64,000 nucleotides of DNA from Gottfriedia luciferensis (GCF_001712755.1 NZ_MDKC01000035.1:223012-287011); one strand, 5' to 3'. Counted from the stretch's first letter, positions 39,174-49,960 are shown. Translations and numbers: made by a program. The notes: generated by a model from the sequence alone, not told the origin.

Positions 39174-41494
39174 TTTTTCACTCCTACTATTGCATGCGCA
39201 AGCACTTCATCTAAATGGGAAACAGGTATAACAGTTAAACCTTCTTTCACCATTGGTGGTACATCTTCTAAATCTTTTTCGTTTTCTTTAGGTATGATAA
39301 CAGTCGTTAAACCTGCACGATGCGCACTAAGCATTTTTTCTTTTAATCCACCAATTGGTAATACGCGACCACGTAAAGTGATTTCACCAGTCATTCCAAC
39401 CTCTTTACGGATTGGTTTATTTGTTAATGCTGAAATCAATGCTGTTGCCATCGTTATACCTGCTGAAGGGCCATCTTTTGGAACCGCACCTTCTGGAACA
39501 TGAATATGAATATCATACTTCTCGTGGAAATTTTGGTCAATATTCAGCTCTTCTGCTTTTGAGCGAATATAGCTGAACGCAGCCTGTGCTGACTCCTTCA
39601 TTACATCCCCTAGCTTACCAGTTAAAGTTAGCTTACCCTTTCCAGGATATAGTGATACTTCAATAGAAAGTGTGTCTCCACCAAATGCAGTATAAGCTAA
39701 ACCTGTAGCTACACCTATTTGATCTTCACTTTCCATTTGACCATAAGAGAATGTTTTCTTACCTAAAAATTCTTCAATATTTTTATCGGTAAATATTATT
39801 TTTTGTCTTTCGTTTGAAACGATCAACTTAGCAGCTTTTCTACATAGTGTCGCTAGAACTCGCTCTAATGATCTTACTCCTGCTTCACGTGTATAATGAC
39901 GAATAATTGCACTTAATGCACTTTCACGAATTTGTACAGTAGATTTATTTAAGCCATGCTCTGCTAATTTTTTAGGGAATAAATGTTTTTTAGCTATATT
40001 AACTTTTTCAAGTTCAGTATATCCAGATAAAGTAATAATCTCCATACGATCACGTAATGGACCTGGTATAGTTGATAAATCATTTGCAGTTGCTACAAAT
40101 AAAACTTGAGATAAATCAAATGGTTCTTCGATGTAATGATCACTAAATGTATGATTTTGTTCTGGGTCCAATACTTCTAACATTGCTGATGCTGGATCCC
40201 CTCTAAAATCGCTAGACATTTTATCAATTTCATCAAGTAAGAATACAGGGTTATTTGTTCCTGCTTTCTTCATACCTTGGATAATTCGACCTGGCATAGC
40301 TCCGATGTATGTTCTTCTATGTCCTCTTATTTCTGATTCATCTCTTACGCCACCTAGAGAAACGCGTACAAAGTTTCTAGACAAAGCGTTTGCGATTGAT
40401 TTCGCTAAAGAAGTTTTACCAACTCCAGGAGGACCAGCTAAACATAGAATTGGACCACGTAATGAATTCGTAAGTTGTTGAACAGCTAGATATTCTAATA
40501 TTCTTTCTTTTACTTTTTCAAGACCTTCGTGTTCATTATTCAGTATCTTTTCGGAACGGTGTATATCCAGTGTGTCTTCAGTTTGCTTAGACCATGGTAG
40601 AGCTACCATCCAATCTAAATATGTACGAACTACACCTGCTTCTGCAGCATTAGGAGGTAGTTTCTCATATCTAGCTAACTCTTTTAGTACTACTTCCTTT
40701 GTTTCTTCAGGCATATTTGCCTCTTCAATTTTTGTTAAAAACTTATCAACTTCTTCAGTCTTACCTTCACGATCACCTAGTTCTCGTTGAATAACCTTTA
40801 ATTGCTCTCTTAAGAAATATTCTTTTTGAGTTTTATCAATATTTTTCTTAACTTGTAGACCAATCTTTTCCTCAAGCTTTAATAATTCTTTTTCATCTTG
40901 AAGAAAATTTAAGATAATATGTATTCGTTCAGTAACATCAATTGTTGCTAATATTTTTTGTTTTTCTTCTTCTCTTAATGGAATTGAATCGATCATTGCA
41001 TCTGCAAGTTTACCTGGGCGGTCTTGCTTAACGATTGAAGCAATTGTCTCTGGCAAAATTCGCTTTGACAATTTACTGTATTGTTTAAAATGCTGCAATA
41101 AAGTTCTCATTAAAGCACGTAGCTCTTTAGATTCATCTTCTACATCTGGATATTCTTCTACCTTTGCAGTTAAGAAATCATTTTGATCAATAATTGATTT
41201 GATTTTTCCTCTGTGTAATCCTTCAACAGTAATACGAACAGTGCCGTTTGGAAGTGTAATTTTTTGTGTTAATTTAGCTAAAGTCCCAAAATGGTACAAT
41301 TCGTCTAACTTTGGATTTTCAGTATCTGCATCTATTTGAGTAACAACAAAAATTAACTGATCTAACTCATCAGCTTCTTGTATAGCTTTTATCGATTTCG
41401 TTCTTCCTACATCTAGATGTGCAATAGTGGCAGGAAATACACTAATTCCTCTTAAAGGTAGGAGGGGTACAACTTTTTCTTTTGTAACATTCAT
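39170..41494 (-). CDS. lonA: ATP-dependent protease LonA
   Basis: A cytosolic AAA+ protease degrading damaged and regulatory proteins. The 774-residue protein has the N-terminal substrate domain (about 1-200), a coiled-coil linker and the AAA+ module with [13 protein letters not shown] and LLDEIDKM. The C-terminal serine protease domain has catalytic Ser in [11 protein letters not shown] and the lysine in [14 protein letters not shown]. It is co-transcribed with engB and separated from lonB by a 320-base gap. Confidence 0.98.
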   Translation of the reverse strand: MNVTKEKVVPLLPLRGISVFPATIAHLDVGRTKSIKAIQEADELDQLIFVVTQIDADTENPKLDELYHFGTLAKLTQKITLPNGTVRITVEGLHRGKIKSIIDQNDFLTAKVEEYPDVEDESKELRALMRTLLQHFKQYSKLSKRILPETIASIVKQDRPGKLADAMIDSIPLREEEKQKILATIDVTERIHIILNFLQDEKELLKLEEKIGLQVKKNIDKTQKEYFLREQLKVIQRELGDREGKTEEVDKFLTKIEEANMPEETKEVVLKELARYEKLPPNAAEAGVVRTYLDWMVALPWSKQTEDTLDIHRSEKILNNEHEGLEKVKERILEYLAVQQLTNSLRGPILCLAGPPGVGKTSLAKSIANALSRNFVRVSLGGVRDESEIRGHRRTYIGAMPGRIIQGMKKAGTNNPVFLLDEIDKMSSDFRGDPASAMLEVLDPEQNHTFSDHYIEEPFDLSQVLFVATANDLSTIPGPLRDRMEIITLSGYTELEKVNIAKKHLFPKKLAEHGLNKSTVQIRESALSAIIRHYTREAGVRSLERVLATLCRKAAKLIVSNERQKIIFTDKNIEEFLGKKTFSYGQMESEDQIGVATGLAYTAFGGDTLSIEVSLYPGKGKLTLTGKLGDVMKESAQAAFSYIRSKAEELNIDQNFHEKYDIHIHVPEGAVPKDGPSAGITMATALISALTNKPIRKEVGMTGEITLRGRVLPIGGLKEKMLSAHRAGLTTVIIPKENEKDLEDVPPMVKEGLTVIPVSHLDEVLAHAIVGVKK

Positions 41495-41719
41495 TACGTT
41501 ACACCTCCATGTTTTTCATTCTATTTAGTTATTTTACCTTAACATATATATCATTTACAATGATATGCATTAAAAGAAATAAAGAAGCAGCACAATCAAT
41601 CAAAAACTGACTAGAACATAACATATATAATAAGTTTTTTCGATAATCTTGATTTTAACTAAAAATAAGAAGTAAGACTTGTAATAAGATTAAATCATAT
41701 AGAATGTATTTCTACAAAA
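41495..41719. other. Promoter region upstream of lonA
   Basis: About 225 AT-rich bases between the lonB terminator and lonA. A GGAGGTG ribosome site precedes the lonA start. I see no open frame or repeat here and cannot assign a stress-factor promoter with confidence. Confidence 0.5.
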
Positions 41720-41810
41720 TAAAAAGTGTTCGCTCACTTCATTGAAAAAAGAATGCAAAAATAGTTTGTATTCTTTATTTATTCAAAATGAAATGATTCG
41801 AACACTTATT
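41720..41810 (-). terminator. Probable terminator after lonB
   Basis: A long interrupted inverted repeat pairs AAGTGTTCG (41725-41733) with CGAACACTT (41797-41805), with extra pairing inside. A T-rich tail follows on the minus strand (CTTTTTATTTTG). It lies directly beyond the lonB stop codon. Confidence 0.6.
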
Positions 41811-41815
41811 TTTAT

Positions 41816-43513
41816 CTACATAGATTGCGATTGATTTTCTTCAAACAAAGTTAATTGTTGGAAATCAGTTTTTGTTTGAGCTGGTAGTTCAAATTTCCAA
41901 TTATCTTTAAAGACCTCATGGAGAACTTTTTCTATGCGATCTACTACTAATATTTCTACATCTTTATATTGATGTAATGTAGCCTGATCGTTTTCTTTCG
42001 GAACAATAATTTTAGTTGCCCCTGCTTTTACAGCTGCTTTTACTTTTTCTGGTACACCGCCAACTGGTTTTACATCACCTTGAATGCTCATTTCACCAGT
42101 CATAGCGATTGTATTTAATACTGGAACATTATTAACTGCTGAAAAAATACCAACTACCATGGCAATCCCTGCAGATGGTCCGTCAATTAATGCGCCACTT
42201 GGAAAATTAATGTGAATCGTAAAGTCATCGATTGGTACACCAATTTTTCGTAAGATTGTCGTAACATTTTCTAAAGAGCCTTTTGCCATACTTTTTCTAC
42301 GAATGGATTTAGCTTGATTACCTAAGCTTTCTTCCTCAACAATTCCAGTAATTGTAATTGATCCTTTACCGCTTTCTTTTGCCTTCATTGCACTTACTTC
42401 AATCGGTAATAACGCTCCAATATTTGCTCCATAGACGGCTAAACCGTTCACCAATCCTACAGTTGGAGCTTCTGGAATTTTGTTAACAAGTCTTGGTGAT
42501 AAACGACTTACAGAAACAACCCACCCAATATCATCTTCTATTAATTCTTTTCGACCAGAAGTTAAAACCATACCGCCAGCTAACTGAATTAAGTTAATCG
42601 CTTCACGACCATTTTTTGCATATGTACCTACTAATTCTAAGGCTTTATCCGATAGGCTCAATTCTATTTTTTCAGCAGATCGTTTAGCTACTGCTTGAAT
42701 TTCATCCTGTTCTAATTCTCTAAAAAATATCTCTAAACAACGAGAACGAATTGCCGGTGGGATATCTTCTGGTGATCTTGTTGTTGCACCAACTAATCTG
42801 AAATCTGCTGGTAAACCGTGTTTAAAAATTTCATGAATATGTGCTGGTATAGAAGGATTTTCTTCTTGGTAATAAGCACTCTCAAATTTAACTTTACGAT
42901 CTTCAAGTACTTTCAGCATTTTATTCATTTGAATTGGATGAAGTTCGCCAATTTCATCAATAAATAAAATCCCACCATGCGCATCGGTTACTGCTCCTTT
43001 TTTAGGTTGAGGAACACCTGCTTGCCCCATCGCACCTGCACCTTGATAGATTGGATCATGAACGGAACCGATTAAAGGATCCGCAATTCCTCTTTCATCA
43101 AACCTGGCAGTTGTAGCGTCTAATTCAATAAATACTGCATCTTGTTTAAAAGGTGTATTCGGGCTCTTTTTTGCTTCTTCTAATACTAGTCTAGCCGCTG
43201 CAGTTTTTCCGACACCAGGCGGCCCATAAATAATTACATGTTGAGGATTAGCACTGCAAAGTGAAGCTTTTAACGCTTTTATTCCATCCTCTTGGCCAAC
43301 TATATCATCAAAAGTGGTTGGTCTAACTCTCTCTGCTAACGGAACCGTTAAAGAGATTGACTTTAATTTACGTAACTGCTCCATTTCTTTTTTAGATTCC
43401 CTGTCAATCGAAACTTTTGTTGTTCGTTGACCCTTTAATAAATGAATAAAATACAAAGCAACGATTGTTCCTAATGCTAATTGAGCTAATAATATAATTG
43501 TTGTTAAACTCAT
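41816..43513 (-). CDS. lonB: ATP-dependent protease LonB (sporulation Lon)
   Basis: A Lon-type AAA+ protease that in B. subtilis localises to the forespore membrane under sigma-F. The 565-residue protein has an N-terminal membrane span (about 5-25, IILLAQLALGTIVALYFIHLL) in place of the LonA substrate domain. It has P-loop [16 protein letters not shown], sensor-containing LFIDEIGEL, and a protease domain with Ser in LIDGPSAGIAM and Lys in GGVPEKVKAAVKAG. It lies between clpX and lonA. Confidence 0.95.
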   Translation of the reverse strand: MSLTTIILLAQLALGTIVALYFIHLLKGQRTTKVSIDRESKKEMEQLRKLKSISLTVPLAERVRPTTFDDIVGQEDGIKALKASLCSANPQHVIIYGPPGVGKTAAARLVLEEAKKSPNTPFKQDAVFIELDATTARFDERGIADPLIGSVHDPIYQGAGAMGQAGVPQPKKGAVTDAHGGILFIDEIGELHPIQMNKMLKVLEDRKVKFESAYYQEENPSIPAHIHEIFKHGLPADFRLVGATTRSPEDIPPAIRSRCLEIFFRELEQDEIQAVAKRSAEKIELSLSDKALELVGTYAKNGREAINLIQLAGGMVLTSGRKELIEDDIGWVVSVSRLSPRLVNKIPEAPTVGLVNGLAVYGANIGALLPIEVSAMKAKESGKGSITITGIVEEESLGNQAKSIRRKSMAKGSLENVTTILRKIGVPIDDFTIHINFPSGALIDGPSAGIAMVVGIFSAVNNVPVLNTIAMTGEMSIQGDVKPVGGVPEKVKAAVKAGATKIIVPKENDQATLHQYKDVEILVVDRIEKVLHEVFKDNWKFELPAQTKTDFQQLTLFEENQSQSM

Positions 43514-43663
43514 TCTTTACCCCTCCACTGAAGTAGAAATTAATTTTAGTATCGCCCTCTATATGGAAGGATAAACCAAATTTTAAAAATTAAAGGCAAG
43601 GTTTACCGATTAAAGTTCCTATGTATTTAAAGAAAGATAAAAAACCACTTAAAAAAAGTCAAA

Positions 43664-43693
43664 ATAAAAAACCAAATGCAAATGCATTTGGTT
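43664..43693 (-). terminator. Terminator after clpX
   Basis: A 10-bp perfect stem (43671-43680 with 43683-43692, ACCAAATGCA arms) with a very short loop is followed on the minus strand by TTTTTTATTTT. It lies 8 bases beyond the clpX stop. Confidence 0.85.
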
Positions 43694-43699
43694 CCGTAC

Positions 43700-44971
43700 T
43701 TAAGCTAATTTATTTGCTTTTTTCTTTAACTCTAATTCTGTTCCATCTTCAAGTACAAGCTTAGGAGCTGCACCAGTTTTAACGGTTTCTGCTGAGATAA
43801 TACATTTTTGAATATCCTCACGTGAAGGTAATTCAAACATAATATCTAACATAAGCCCTTCAATGATCGAACGTAGTCCACGAGCTCCAGTTTTACGCTC
43901 AATTGCTTTTTTAGCAATTTCAGTTAAAGCGTTATCCTCAAACTCAAGTTCAACTTGGTCAAGCTCTAGTAATTTTTGATATTGCTTAATTAAAGCATTT
44001 TTTGGTTTAGTTAAAATTTCAACTAATGATGCTTCATCAAGTTGCTCTAAATTAGCTAAAACAGGTAAACGACCAATGAACTCTGGAATTAAACCAAAGC
44101 GTAATAAGTCTTCTGGTAATACATGGTTTAAGATTTCTTTTGAGTTTAAATCGCTCTTTTCAGAATCACCACTGAAACCAATTACCTTTTTACCTAAACG
44201 GCGTTTGATAATTTGTTCGATGCCATCAAATGCTCCACCACAAATAAATAAAATATTTGTTGTATCAATTTGAATGAATTCTTGATGTGGATGCTTACGA
44301 CCACCTTGAGGAGGTACGCTTGCCACAGTTCCTTCAAGAATTTTTAAAAGTGCTTGCTGAACACCTTCACCTGACACATCACGTGTAATTGAAGGGTTTT
44401 CAGACTTACGTGCAACTTTATCAATTTCATCGATATAAATAATACCTTTTTCAGCGCGTTCTACATCATAATCTGCTGCTTGGATTAATTTTAAAAGAAT
44501 GTTTTCAACATCTTCCCCAACATATCCAGCTTCAGTTAATGAAGTTGCATCTGCAATCGCAAATGGTACATTTAAAATTCGTGCTAAAGTTTGAGCTAAT
44601 AATGTTTTACCACTACCAGTTGGCCCAATCATTGCAATATTACTTTTTGATAACTCAACCTCATCAATTTTGCTATTTGAATTAATACGTTTGTAGTGGT
44701 TATATACAGCAACAGATAACGCTTTTTTCGCATTGTCCTGACCAATAACGTATTCATCAAGAATTTCGCAAATTTCTTTCGGTTTCGGAACGTCTTTAAA
44801 CTCTACTTCCTCTTCTTTTGCTAGCTCTTCTTGAACTATTTCAGTACAAAGCTCAATACACTCGTCACAAATATATACACCAGGTCCTGCAACTAATTTT
44901 CTAACCTGAGACTGTGACTTCCCACAGAACGAACATTTTAGCTGTCCTTTTTCTTCGTTAAATTTGAACAT
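43700..44971 (-). CDS. clpX: ClpX, AAA+ unfoldase of the ClpXP protease
   Basis: Unfolds substrates and feeds them to ClpP. From the ATG at 44971 the protein has 423 residues and begins [20 protein letters not shown], the zinc-binding domain with its cysteine pairs (CSFC and CDEC). The frame is open 11 codons further upstream, but the GGGAG ribosome site fits this ATG. AAA+ motifs are [12 protein letters not shown] and [17 protein letters not shown]-type pore loops (GFSGD and YVGEDVE) are seen. It lies between tig and lonB. Confidence 0.97.
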   Translation of the reverse strand: MFKFNEEKGQLKCSFCGKSQSQVRKLVAGPGVYICDECIELCTEIVQEELAKEEEVEFKDVPKPKEICEILDEYVIGQDNAKKALSVAVYNHYKRINSNSKIDEVELSKSNIAMIGPTGSGKTLLAQTLARILNVPFAIADATSLTEAGYVGEDVENILLKLIQAADYDVERAEKGIIYIDEIDKVARKSENPSITRDVSGEGVQQALLKILEGTVASVPPQGGRKHPHQEFIQIDTTNILFICGGAFDGIEQIIKRRLGKKVIGFSGDSEKSDLNSKEILNHVLPEDLLRFGLIPEFIGRLPVLANLEQLDEASLVEILTKPKNALIKQYQKLLELDQVELEFEDNALTEIAKKAIERKTGARGLRSIIEGLMLDIMFELPSREDIQKCIISAETVKTGAAPKLVLEDGTELELKKKANKLA

Positions 44972-45265
44972 ATGTTCACTCCCTCTAAAAATTTCTAAAA
45001 ACACTCAATATGTATGTAATCCCAAAAATATGTATCTTGTAGCTATATAATAGCATACAAAATAAACAAAGCAATTAATTACTACTCTAAAATTGTTTAA
45101 ATTTTTAGAATATATATATTCTAATCTTAAGCTAATAATCCTTCTTTTGAAGAATTATTTTTAGTATAGCCACAATAATTTTTTAAAATCTGTATAACAG
45201 ATTCTAACATATGTATATGTGTATTTTAAAGGAATCAGTTCACTTTACCAAATATTTCATTATTT
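44972..45265. other. Intergenic region between tig and clpX
   Basis: About 290 AT-rich bases hold the clpX ribosome site and presumably its promoter. No open frame, repeat or RNA structure stands out other than the tig terminator at the far side. Confidence 0.5.
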
Positions 45266-45300
45266 AAAAACAAGGCACGAAAAATCTCGCGCCTTGTTTA
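45266..45300 (-). terminator. Terminator after tig
   Basis: A 12-bp stem with one mismatch (45269-45280 with 45287-45298, AACAAGGC arms) and TTTTTAAAT tail on the minus strand, 25 bases beyond the tig stop codon. Confidence 0.85.
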
Positions 45301-45324
45301 AGTCAATATATGTTTATTTAACGC

Positions 45325-46605
45325 TTATTTTTTTCTGCTATCTACTAATAATTCAACAGCTTTACGGATTTGAATATCATCACGTACAGCGTCAGTTCCA
45401 CCTAGCATAGTTACTAATTGCTCAGAAGGAATGTTGTACATTGCAGATAAACGAGTTAATTCTTCGTTCATTTCTTCTTCAGTTGCATCGATTTTTTCAG
45501 CTTCGATGATCGCATCGATTGTTAAGTCGATTCTTACACGAGCTTCAGCATCTTGACGCATTTGAGCACGAAGATCTTCTTCTTTAGTACCAGTGAATTG
45601 GTAGTAAAGCTCTAAGTTTAATCCTTGTTGTGCAATACGTTGTTCAAAGTCTTTAACCATACGGTCAACTTGGCTTTCGAACATTACGTCTGGGATTTCA
45701 ATTTCAGCATTTTCAGCTGCTTTTTGAACTAAAGCATCACGTAAGCTACCTTCAGCTTGAGATTTTTTAGATTCAACTAAGTCATTTTTGATTTTAGCTT
45801 TAAGATCTTCTAAAGTTTCTACTTCGTCATTTACGTCTTTCGCAAACTCGTCGTTTAACTCAGGAAGTTCTTTAGCTTTAATTTCATGAACAGTTACTTT
45901 GAAAGTAGCAGCTTTTCCTGCTAATTCAGCACTGTGGTATTCTTCTGGGAATGTTACATTAACATCTGTTTCTACACCAGATTTAGTACCGATTAAAGCT
46001 TCTTCAAATCCAGGAATGAAAGAACCTGAACCGATTTCTAGTGGATAGTTTTCACCTTTTCCACCTTCGAAAGCTACGCCATCAACGAAACCTTCGAAAT
46101 CAATTACAGCTGTATTACCGTTTTCAACAGTACCATCTTCTTTAACTACTAACTCAGCTTGACGCTCTTGTAATGTAGTTAATTCAGCTTGTACGTCTTC
46201 GTCAGTTACAGTTGCATCCATTTCTTCAACTTCTAAGCCTTTGTATTCGCCTAATTTTACTTCTGGCTTTACAGTAACTTTTGCTTTGAAGATTAAAGTT
46301 TTACCTTTTTCCATTTGCTCAACGTCAACTTCTGGACGGTCAACTGGCTCAATACCAACCTCTACAACAGCTTTGCTGTAAGCTTCTGGTAAAATTACGT
46401 CTAAAGCATCATTATAAAGTGCTTCAATACCAAATTTTTGTTCGAAAATCGGGCGAGGTAATTTACCTTTACGGAATCCCGGTACATTGATAGTTTTAAC
46501 AACTTTTTTGAAAGCTGCATCTAAACCTTTATCTACTTCAGAAGCTTCAACTTCTACAGTTAATAGACCAACGTTAGCTTCTAATTTTTCCCATTTAGCA
46601 GTCAT
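45325..46605 (-). CDS. tig: Trigger factor
   Basis: A ribosome-associated chaperone and prolyl isomerase. The 426-residue protein has the ribosome-binding signature [20 protein letters not shown] (about 40-60). The FKBP-type PPIase domain (about 150-245) contains [20 protein letters not shown], and a long helical substrate-cradle domain ends in [10 protein letters not shown]. It lies upstream of clpX in the common tig-clpX arrangement. Confidence 0.97.
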   Translation of the reverse strand: MTAKWEKLEANVGLLTVEVEASEVDKGLDAAFKKVVKTINVPGFRKGKLPRPIFEQKFGIEALYNDALDVILPEAYSKAVVEVGIEPVDRPEVDVEQMEKGKTLIFKAKVTVKPEVKLGEYKGLEVEEMDATVTDEDVQAELTTLQERQAELVVKEDGTVENGNTAVIDFEGFVDGVAFEGGKGENYPLEIGSGSFIPGFEEALIGTKSGVETDVNVTFPEEYHSAELAGKAATFKVTVHEIKAKELPELNDEFAKDVNDEVETLEDLKAKIKNDLVESKKSQAEGSLRDALVQKAAENAEIEIPDVMFESQVDRMVKDFEQRIAQQGLNLELYYQFTGTKEEDLRAQMRQDAEARVRIDLTIDAIIEAEKIDATEEEMNEELTRLSAMYNIPSEQLVTMLGGTDAVRDDIQIRKAVELLVDSRKK

Positions 46606-46849
46606 TGTTAGTTCCCTCCAAAATTATCTAAAAAAATATATGTGTTTACGTATTTTCGTACTATACATGCCTGTCCATTTTTAATAAAGAAAATGCATGT
46701 ATAATTAAGTAAATAGTCGTTACAACCATTCTATTATAACACATTCCTTTTTTGTTTCAATATTTCCTAATTTTATAAGGAGAAAATATTAGAGATTTTT
46801 AATTTCGAATTTTAAATCAGTTTTAGTACCAATAAAAATAAGAACGATG

Positions 46850-46935
46850 ACTTCCTGTCACTATTGCTTGCTTTCCGTATGCCGTGACCTAAGCCCCTCA
46901 TCGCATTCACTCCAATTACAACTCGGTTTTATCGC
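46850..46935 (+). repeat. Decayed copy of the dispersed repeat core
   Basis: The stretch TGCTTGCTTTCCGTATGCCG, then GTGACCTAAGCCCCTC and finally CACTCCAATTACAACT, follows the order of the repeat core seen at 19255-19370. Many substitutions and an internal deletion separate them. It has the same plus-strand orientation as the intact copies and lies beside the terminator at 46969-47007. Confidence 0.5.
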
Positions 46936-46968
46936 CACTTCCATCTCATTAAAATACTTTTTTACATA

Positions 46969-47007
46969 AAAAAACATAGAAACTCAAATAGAACATCTAT
47001 GTTTTTT
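46969..47007. terminator. Terminator in the tig-ysoA gap
   Basis: Arms AAAAAACATAGA and TCTATGTTTTTT (46969-46980 with 46996-47007) form a 12-bp perfect stem with T tracts on both strands. It lies about 190 bases beyond the ysoA-like stop codon and on the minus strand could end that transcript. Confidence 0.8.
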
Positions 47008-47063
47008 CCAACTATTTCATTTTAAATTAATTTTAGCGTATAGAAAATTTCTACAAACTTGAT

Positions 47064-47198
47064 TGTCAGACTGATTGCAAGCGCTTGTCTTTCGAGCGTG
47101 AAGCCTGGTGAGGAGCAGAGTTACCCTTAAGCGGTAATGAGCACCGCGCAGGCATGCTAAGCAACGAAGAAAGCGAGCGTTTAGCCGGCATTCTGACA
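47064..47198 (-). repeat. 135-bp GC-rich element with 7-bp inverted ends
   Basis: The block is clearly richer in G and C than its surroundings and is bounded by TGTCAGA (47064-47070) and its complement TCTGACA (47192-47198). Inside are short palindromes (TTACCCTTAAGCGGTAA). It begins two bases after the stop codon of the ysoA-like gene. It may be a miniature mobile element or a structured 3' UTR RNA. No open reading frame looks real. Confidence 0.55.
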
Positions 47199-47200
47199 TT

Positions 47201-48202
47201 TTATTTTATGTTAAAGTATCCTTCATCTTCAAACCGTTTTACTAAAGCAATTGCACTTTTCACAGGAAAATATTCTACATTAAATAAGTCTTTTAATTCC
47301 TCTTCATCTACACTGCGATCAAAAAATTGTTGGACGATGCAATAAAAACAGGCTGCCCATGTATTTATATCCGCTGGTATTGGGATAAACGGGAAGTAAA
47401 TTGTTATAAAGTGTTGGAAGTGTGTTTTTGCGATTTCGAAAGCAGAAGGGTCTTCACTTTCTAATACATCACTTAATTTTTTCAATATAGCATCTACAAA
47501 GATTTTATGTTCATCGACTGAAACAGATGTATTCCAAATCATCCTTTGGTTTACTTTGTTAAGTTCAAAATCTTTATCGATTGATTGTTCTTGTAGAATA
47601 AACAAAATAAAACTTTGAATTAACGGATTTGCTTTGGTGCTTTTTAATATTTCGCTAATTTGATCGATGACAAAATTACAATCTAAACTTCTTAATTCAT
47701 TAATTAATTCAAGTTGCTTATCAATCGGTTCAGAATTTTCAACGATCATATGTAAATTAAGAACTTCACCCTTAATGCCTTCACGATCTGAAATTACTTT
47801 CTTTGATAATGAGAGCATCGCTTGAAACTTATCCATCTGATTTTCATCAATCCGTTTTTGAGTGAGTAATTTTTTTATATTTTTTTGTAATTCTTCATAT
47901 TCTTTTAATTGAAATAAAATGCTTATGTACACTTCAATTGCTTCATCACTCTCAAATGGCCCGAAAACTAAATCCTCACATCTTTCCTTAGCTTCCCTAG
48001 CCCGATTTCCTTCTAAAAGACACGCGACTGCCGCAAGCTCTGTTTGTGAATTATGCTCATTTATTTCTTTTAATTGATTACATAACATTAAAGCTTTACT
48101 AAAATCTTTTTCTTCTAATGCTTTTTTACCTAAATTTATTATCCGATCCTTCAGTTTAGGAAAAAAGACAATATTGTCTTCCATGTTACTCTCCCCTAAC
48201 AT
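47201..48202 (-). CDS. ysoA: TPR-repeat protein, YsoA-like
   Basis: A 333-residue all-helical protein with tetratricopeptide-like units in its N-terminal half (LGKKALEEKDFSKALMLCNQLKEINEHN, then LAAVACLLEGNRAREAKERCEDL). A less conserved C-terminal half follows. No enzyme motif or signal peptide is seen. It is probably a cytosolic scaffold. B. subtilis has the similar-sized TPR protein YsoA next to tig, which supports the name, but the molecular role is unknown. Confidence 0.8.
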   Translation of the reverse strand: MLGESNMEDNIVFFPKLKDRIINLGKKALEEKDFSKALMLCNQLKEINEHNSQTELAAVACLLEGNRAREAKERCEDLVFGPFESDEAIEVYISILFQLKEYEELQKNIKKLLTQKRIDENQMDKFQAMLSLSKKVISDREGIKGEVLNLHMIVENSEPIDKQLELINELRSLDCNFVIDQISEILKSTKANPLIQSFILFILQEQSIDKDFELNKVNQRMIWNTSVSVDEHKIFVDAILKKLSDVLESEDPSAFEIAKTHFQHFITIYFPFIPIPADINTWAACFYCIVQQFFDRSVDEEELKDLFNVEYFPVKSAIALVKRFEDEGYFNIK

Positions 48203-48301
48203 TTGTTATTTCCTGCACAAACTAGTTATGAAAAAGTGTATCATGAATTAAAATTATTTAAAATATTAAAGATACATGTATGGATGAATCTGGTTTTAGG
48301 T

Positions 48302-48859
48302 TTAGTACCCTAACGGTTTATTGCCAAATCTTTTCCATAGCTTTGGAAACTTAGCTTTTAGTTCGTCTTTTGACTTCCAATCGATCGTTAATTGTTGTTG
48401 AGGATAGTCATAGCCTTTGCTTTCAATAAGGGAATTAAACTCATTCCACAATTGATCATTCCAATCATCATCGCCTTTACGCTTGATTGTATACGCTTGT
48501 AAAGCTAGATCTAACATATCTTCCAATTCTGGCGTAAGTCCTTCTTCTTCATAAATAGGAAAGATGTATTCAGCTAAATAATCTGGGTCATCTAACGTTT
48601 TCTTGTAAACTTGTTCTCCTTGTCCGATTAACCAAGCTCTAAAATGTGCAAACGAATCCTCAGAACAGCCATCCATGATGATCCATGCAGCTCCTAAAAG
48701 ATTTACGGCATACGCTTCGGAAAAATAAGTTTCAAAAAGAATTTCAAAACTAGCTATCTCTTCCTCTGATTGTTTAGCTAAATGATTTATTACCCATTCA
48801 TAAGGTTCTTCAACAATATGCATTTTGGATATTAAGCTCCAAAATTCTTTTTCGTTCAT
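48302..48859 (-). CDS. DUF4240-type protein
   Basis: A 185-residue acidic soluble protein. The N-terminal part is typical of DUF4240: MNEKEFWSLISKM, a helical stretch, YAVNLLGAAWIIMDGCSEDSFAHFRAWLIGQGEQVY, and then DPDYLAEYIFP. The tail (about 135-185) ends in a basic stretch. Members are often immunity-like or of unknown function next to assorted genes. No toxin partner is visible here, and the neighbours are a tRNA pair and the TPR gene. Function is not assigned. Confidence 0.75.
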   Translation of the reverse strand: MNEKEFWSLISKMHIVEEPYEWVINHLAKQSEEEIASFEILFETYFSEAYAVNLLGAAWIIMDGCSEDSFAHFRAWLIGQGEQVYKKTLDDPDYLAEYIFPIYEEEGLTPELEDMLDLALQAYTIKRKGDDDWNDQLWNEFNSLIESKGYDYPQQQLTIDWKSKDELKAKFPKLWKRFGNKPLGY

Positions 48860-49021
48860 TTATATCACTCCACTCTTTTATTTATACTAGAATAACATAT
48901 CTAGTATAAATTTCATGATGAATAAAACCTCTATTAATTCATATAAATCGGTCCTAATTTATAGAGTAAACGTAATTCATCATTTTATTTCTTTAGTACT
49001 TCAATTAAAAGTAGTTAAACA
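48860..49021. other. Intergenic region upstream of the DUF4240 gene
   Basis: About 160 AT-rich bases that hold the ribosome site and probably the promoter for the DUF4240 gene. Nothing else is recognisable. Confidence 0.4.
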
Positions 49022-49066
49022 CAAAAAAAGACACTTATTTTACATTAAGTAAAACAAGTGTCTTTT
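49022..49066 (-). terminator. Terminator of the tRNA operon
   Basis: Arms AAAAGACACTT and AAGTGTCTTTT frame a longer stem with a T-rich minus-strand tail. It starts four bases after the 3' end of tRNA-Arg, so it ends the two-tRNA transcript. Confidence 0.88.
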
Positions 49067-49069
49067 GGA

Positions 49070-49143
<74 letters not shown>

Positions 49144-49146
49144 ATA

Positions 49147-49220
49147 TGGAGCGGGTGATGGGAATCGAACCCACGACCGAAGCTTGGAAGGCTTCTATTT
49201 TACCATTAAACTACACCCGC
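49147..49220 (-). tRNA. tRNA-Gly (anticodon UCC)
   Basis: A 74-base cloverleaf including an encoded CCA end. The acceptor GCGGGTG pairs with CACCCGC and the anticodon stem GAAGC with GCTTC. The loop CTTCCAA gives anticodon UCC, reading GGA. It lies three bases upstream of tRNA-Arg, so the two are one transcript. Confidence 0.96.
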
Positions 49221-49418
49221 ATATTTGTTATTTCTTTTTTATTTCTTTGCGACATCACCCTGTCGACATAATTTAGTATAGTCGTTAAGCAAATTAAAGT
49301 CAACACTTTTTTAAAACTTTTTTCCAAAATAAAGAAAAAAAGTTTAAAGTTGTATAATTACCTTAGTTTATTAGGGTTTTCGGGCTTTTAGTACTCTGAA
49401 TTTTTTTGTTTTAGATAA

Positions 49419-49444
49419 GGTTAGTAGCATATAAGCTACTAACC
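49419..49444 (-). terminator. Hairpin after ysnB
   Basis: Arms GGTTAGTAGC and GCTACTAACC form a 10-bp perfect stem 9 bases beyond the ysnB stop codon. The minus-strand tail (TTATCTAAAAC) is weak, so termination may be incomplete. The 49221-49418 stretch otherwise shows only AT-rich DNA with the promoter of the tRNA pair. Confidence 0.6.
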
Positions 49445-49453
49445 TCCATTCAT

Positions 49454-49960
49454 TCATGATAATTCAAATGAAGTAGTAGTAAGCACCGTTCCATCTGTAT
49501 TATAAAAAGTAACATTAGCTTTCTTATCAATTATTTCAAGAATAGCATAAGTCTTTTCTTTTCGCATTCTCGGTAATAAAATGCTACCAGGGTTAATAAA
49601 AAGCACATCATCAATTACTTCGGCTCCTAATACATGTGAGTGACCGAAACAAGCAATTGTTGCTCCAACTTCTTTACAACGATAATACAGCTTTTGCAAT
49701 GACTGTTTTATTCCATGTAAATGACCATGTGTTGCATAGATTGTATATTCATTTCCACGGTGAATAAATTCTTCAGGGAATTCTCCTCTGAAATCACAAT
49801 TTCCTCTTACTACATTATAATCACTTAGTTCCTTAGCATTCACTTCTAATTCCGAATCTCCACAGTGGATCATTAAATCTACACTATCACGATATCGTTC
49901 GGCGATTTCTTGTAATGGTTTTGTCAATCCATGGCTATCACTTACAATTAGTACTTTCAT
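49454..49960 (-). CDS. ysnB: YsnB, MJ0936/YfcE-family metallophosphoesterase
   Basis: A 168-residue calcineurin-like phosphodiesterase. Metal-binding motifs in order are VSDSHG (residues 6-11), MIHCGDSE, VRGNCD, ATHGHLHG and CFGHSHVLGAE. The natural substrate is unknown; relatives hydrolyse phosphodiesters such as bis-p-nitrophenyl phosphate. It shares one base with rdgB, so it is translationally coupled at the end of rph-rdgB-ysnB. Confidence 0.93.
   Translation of the reverse strand: MKVLIVSDSHGLTKPLQEIAERYRDSVDLMIHCGDSELEVNAKELSDYNVVRGNCDFRGEFPEEFIHRGNEYTIYATHGHLHGIKQSLQKLYYRCKEVGATIACFGHSHVLGAEVIDDVLFINPGSILLPRMRKEKTYAILEIIDKKANVTFYNTDGTVLTTTSFELS

Noticed and set aside
47075..47092. cre-like sequence (TTGCAAGCGCTTGTC) near the ysoA-like gene
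   Set aside because: It lies inside the GC-rich 135-bp element at the 3' side of the gene, not in a promoter, and differs from the catabolite-control consensus at the end.
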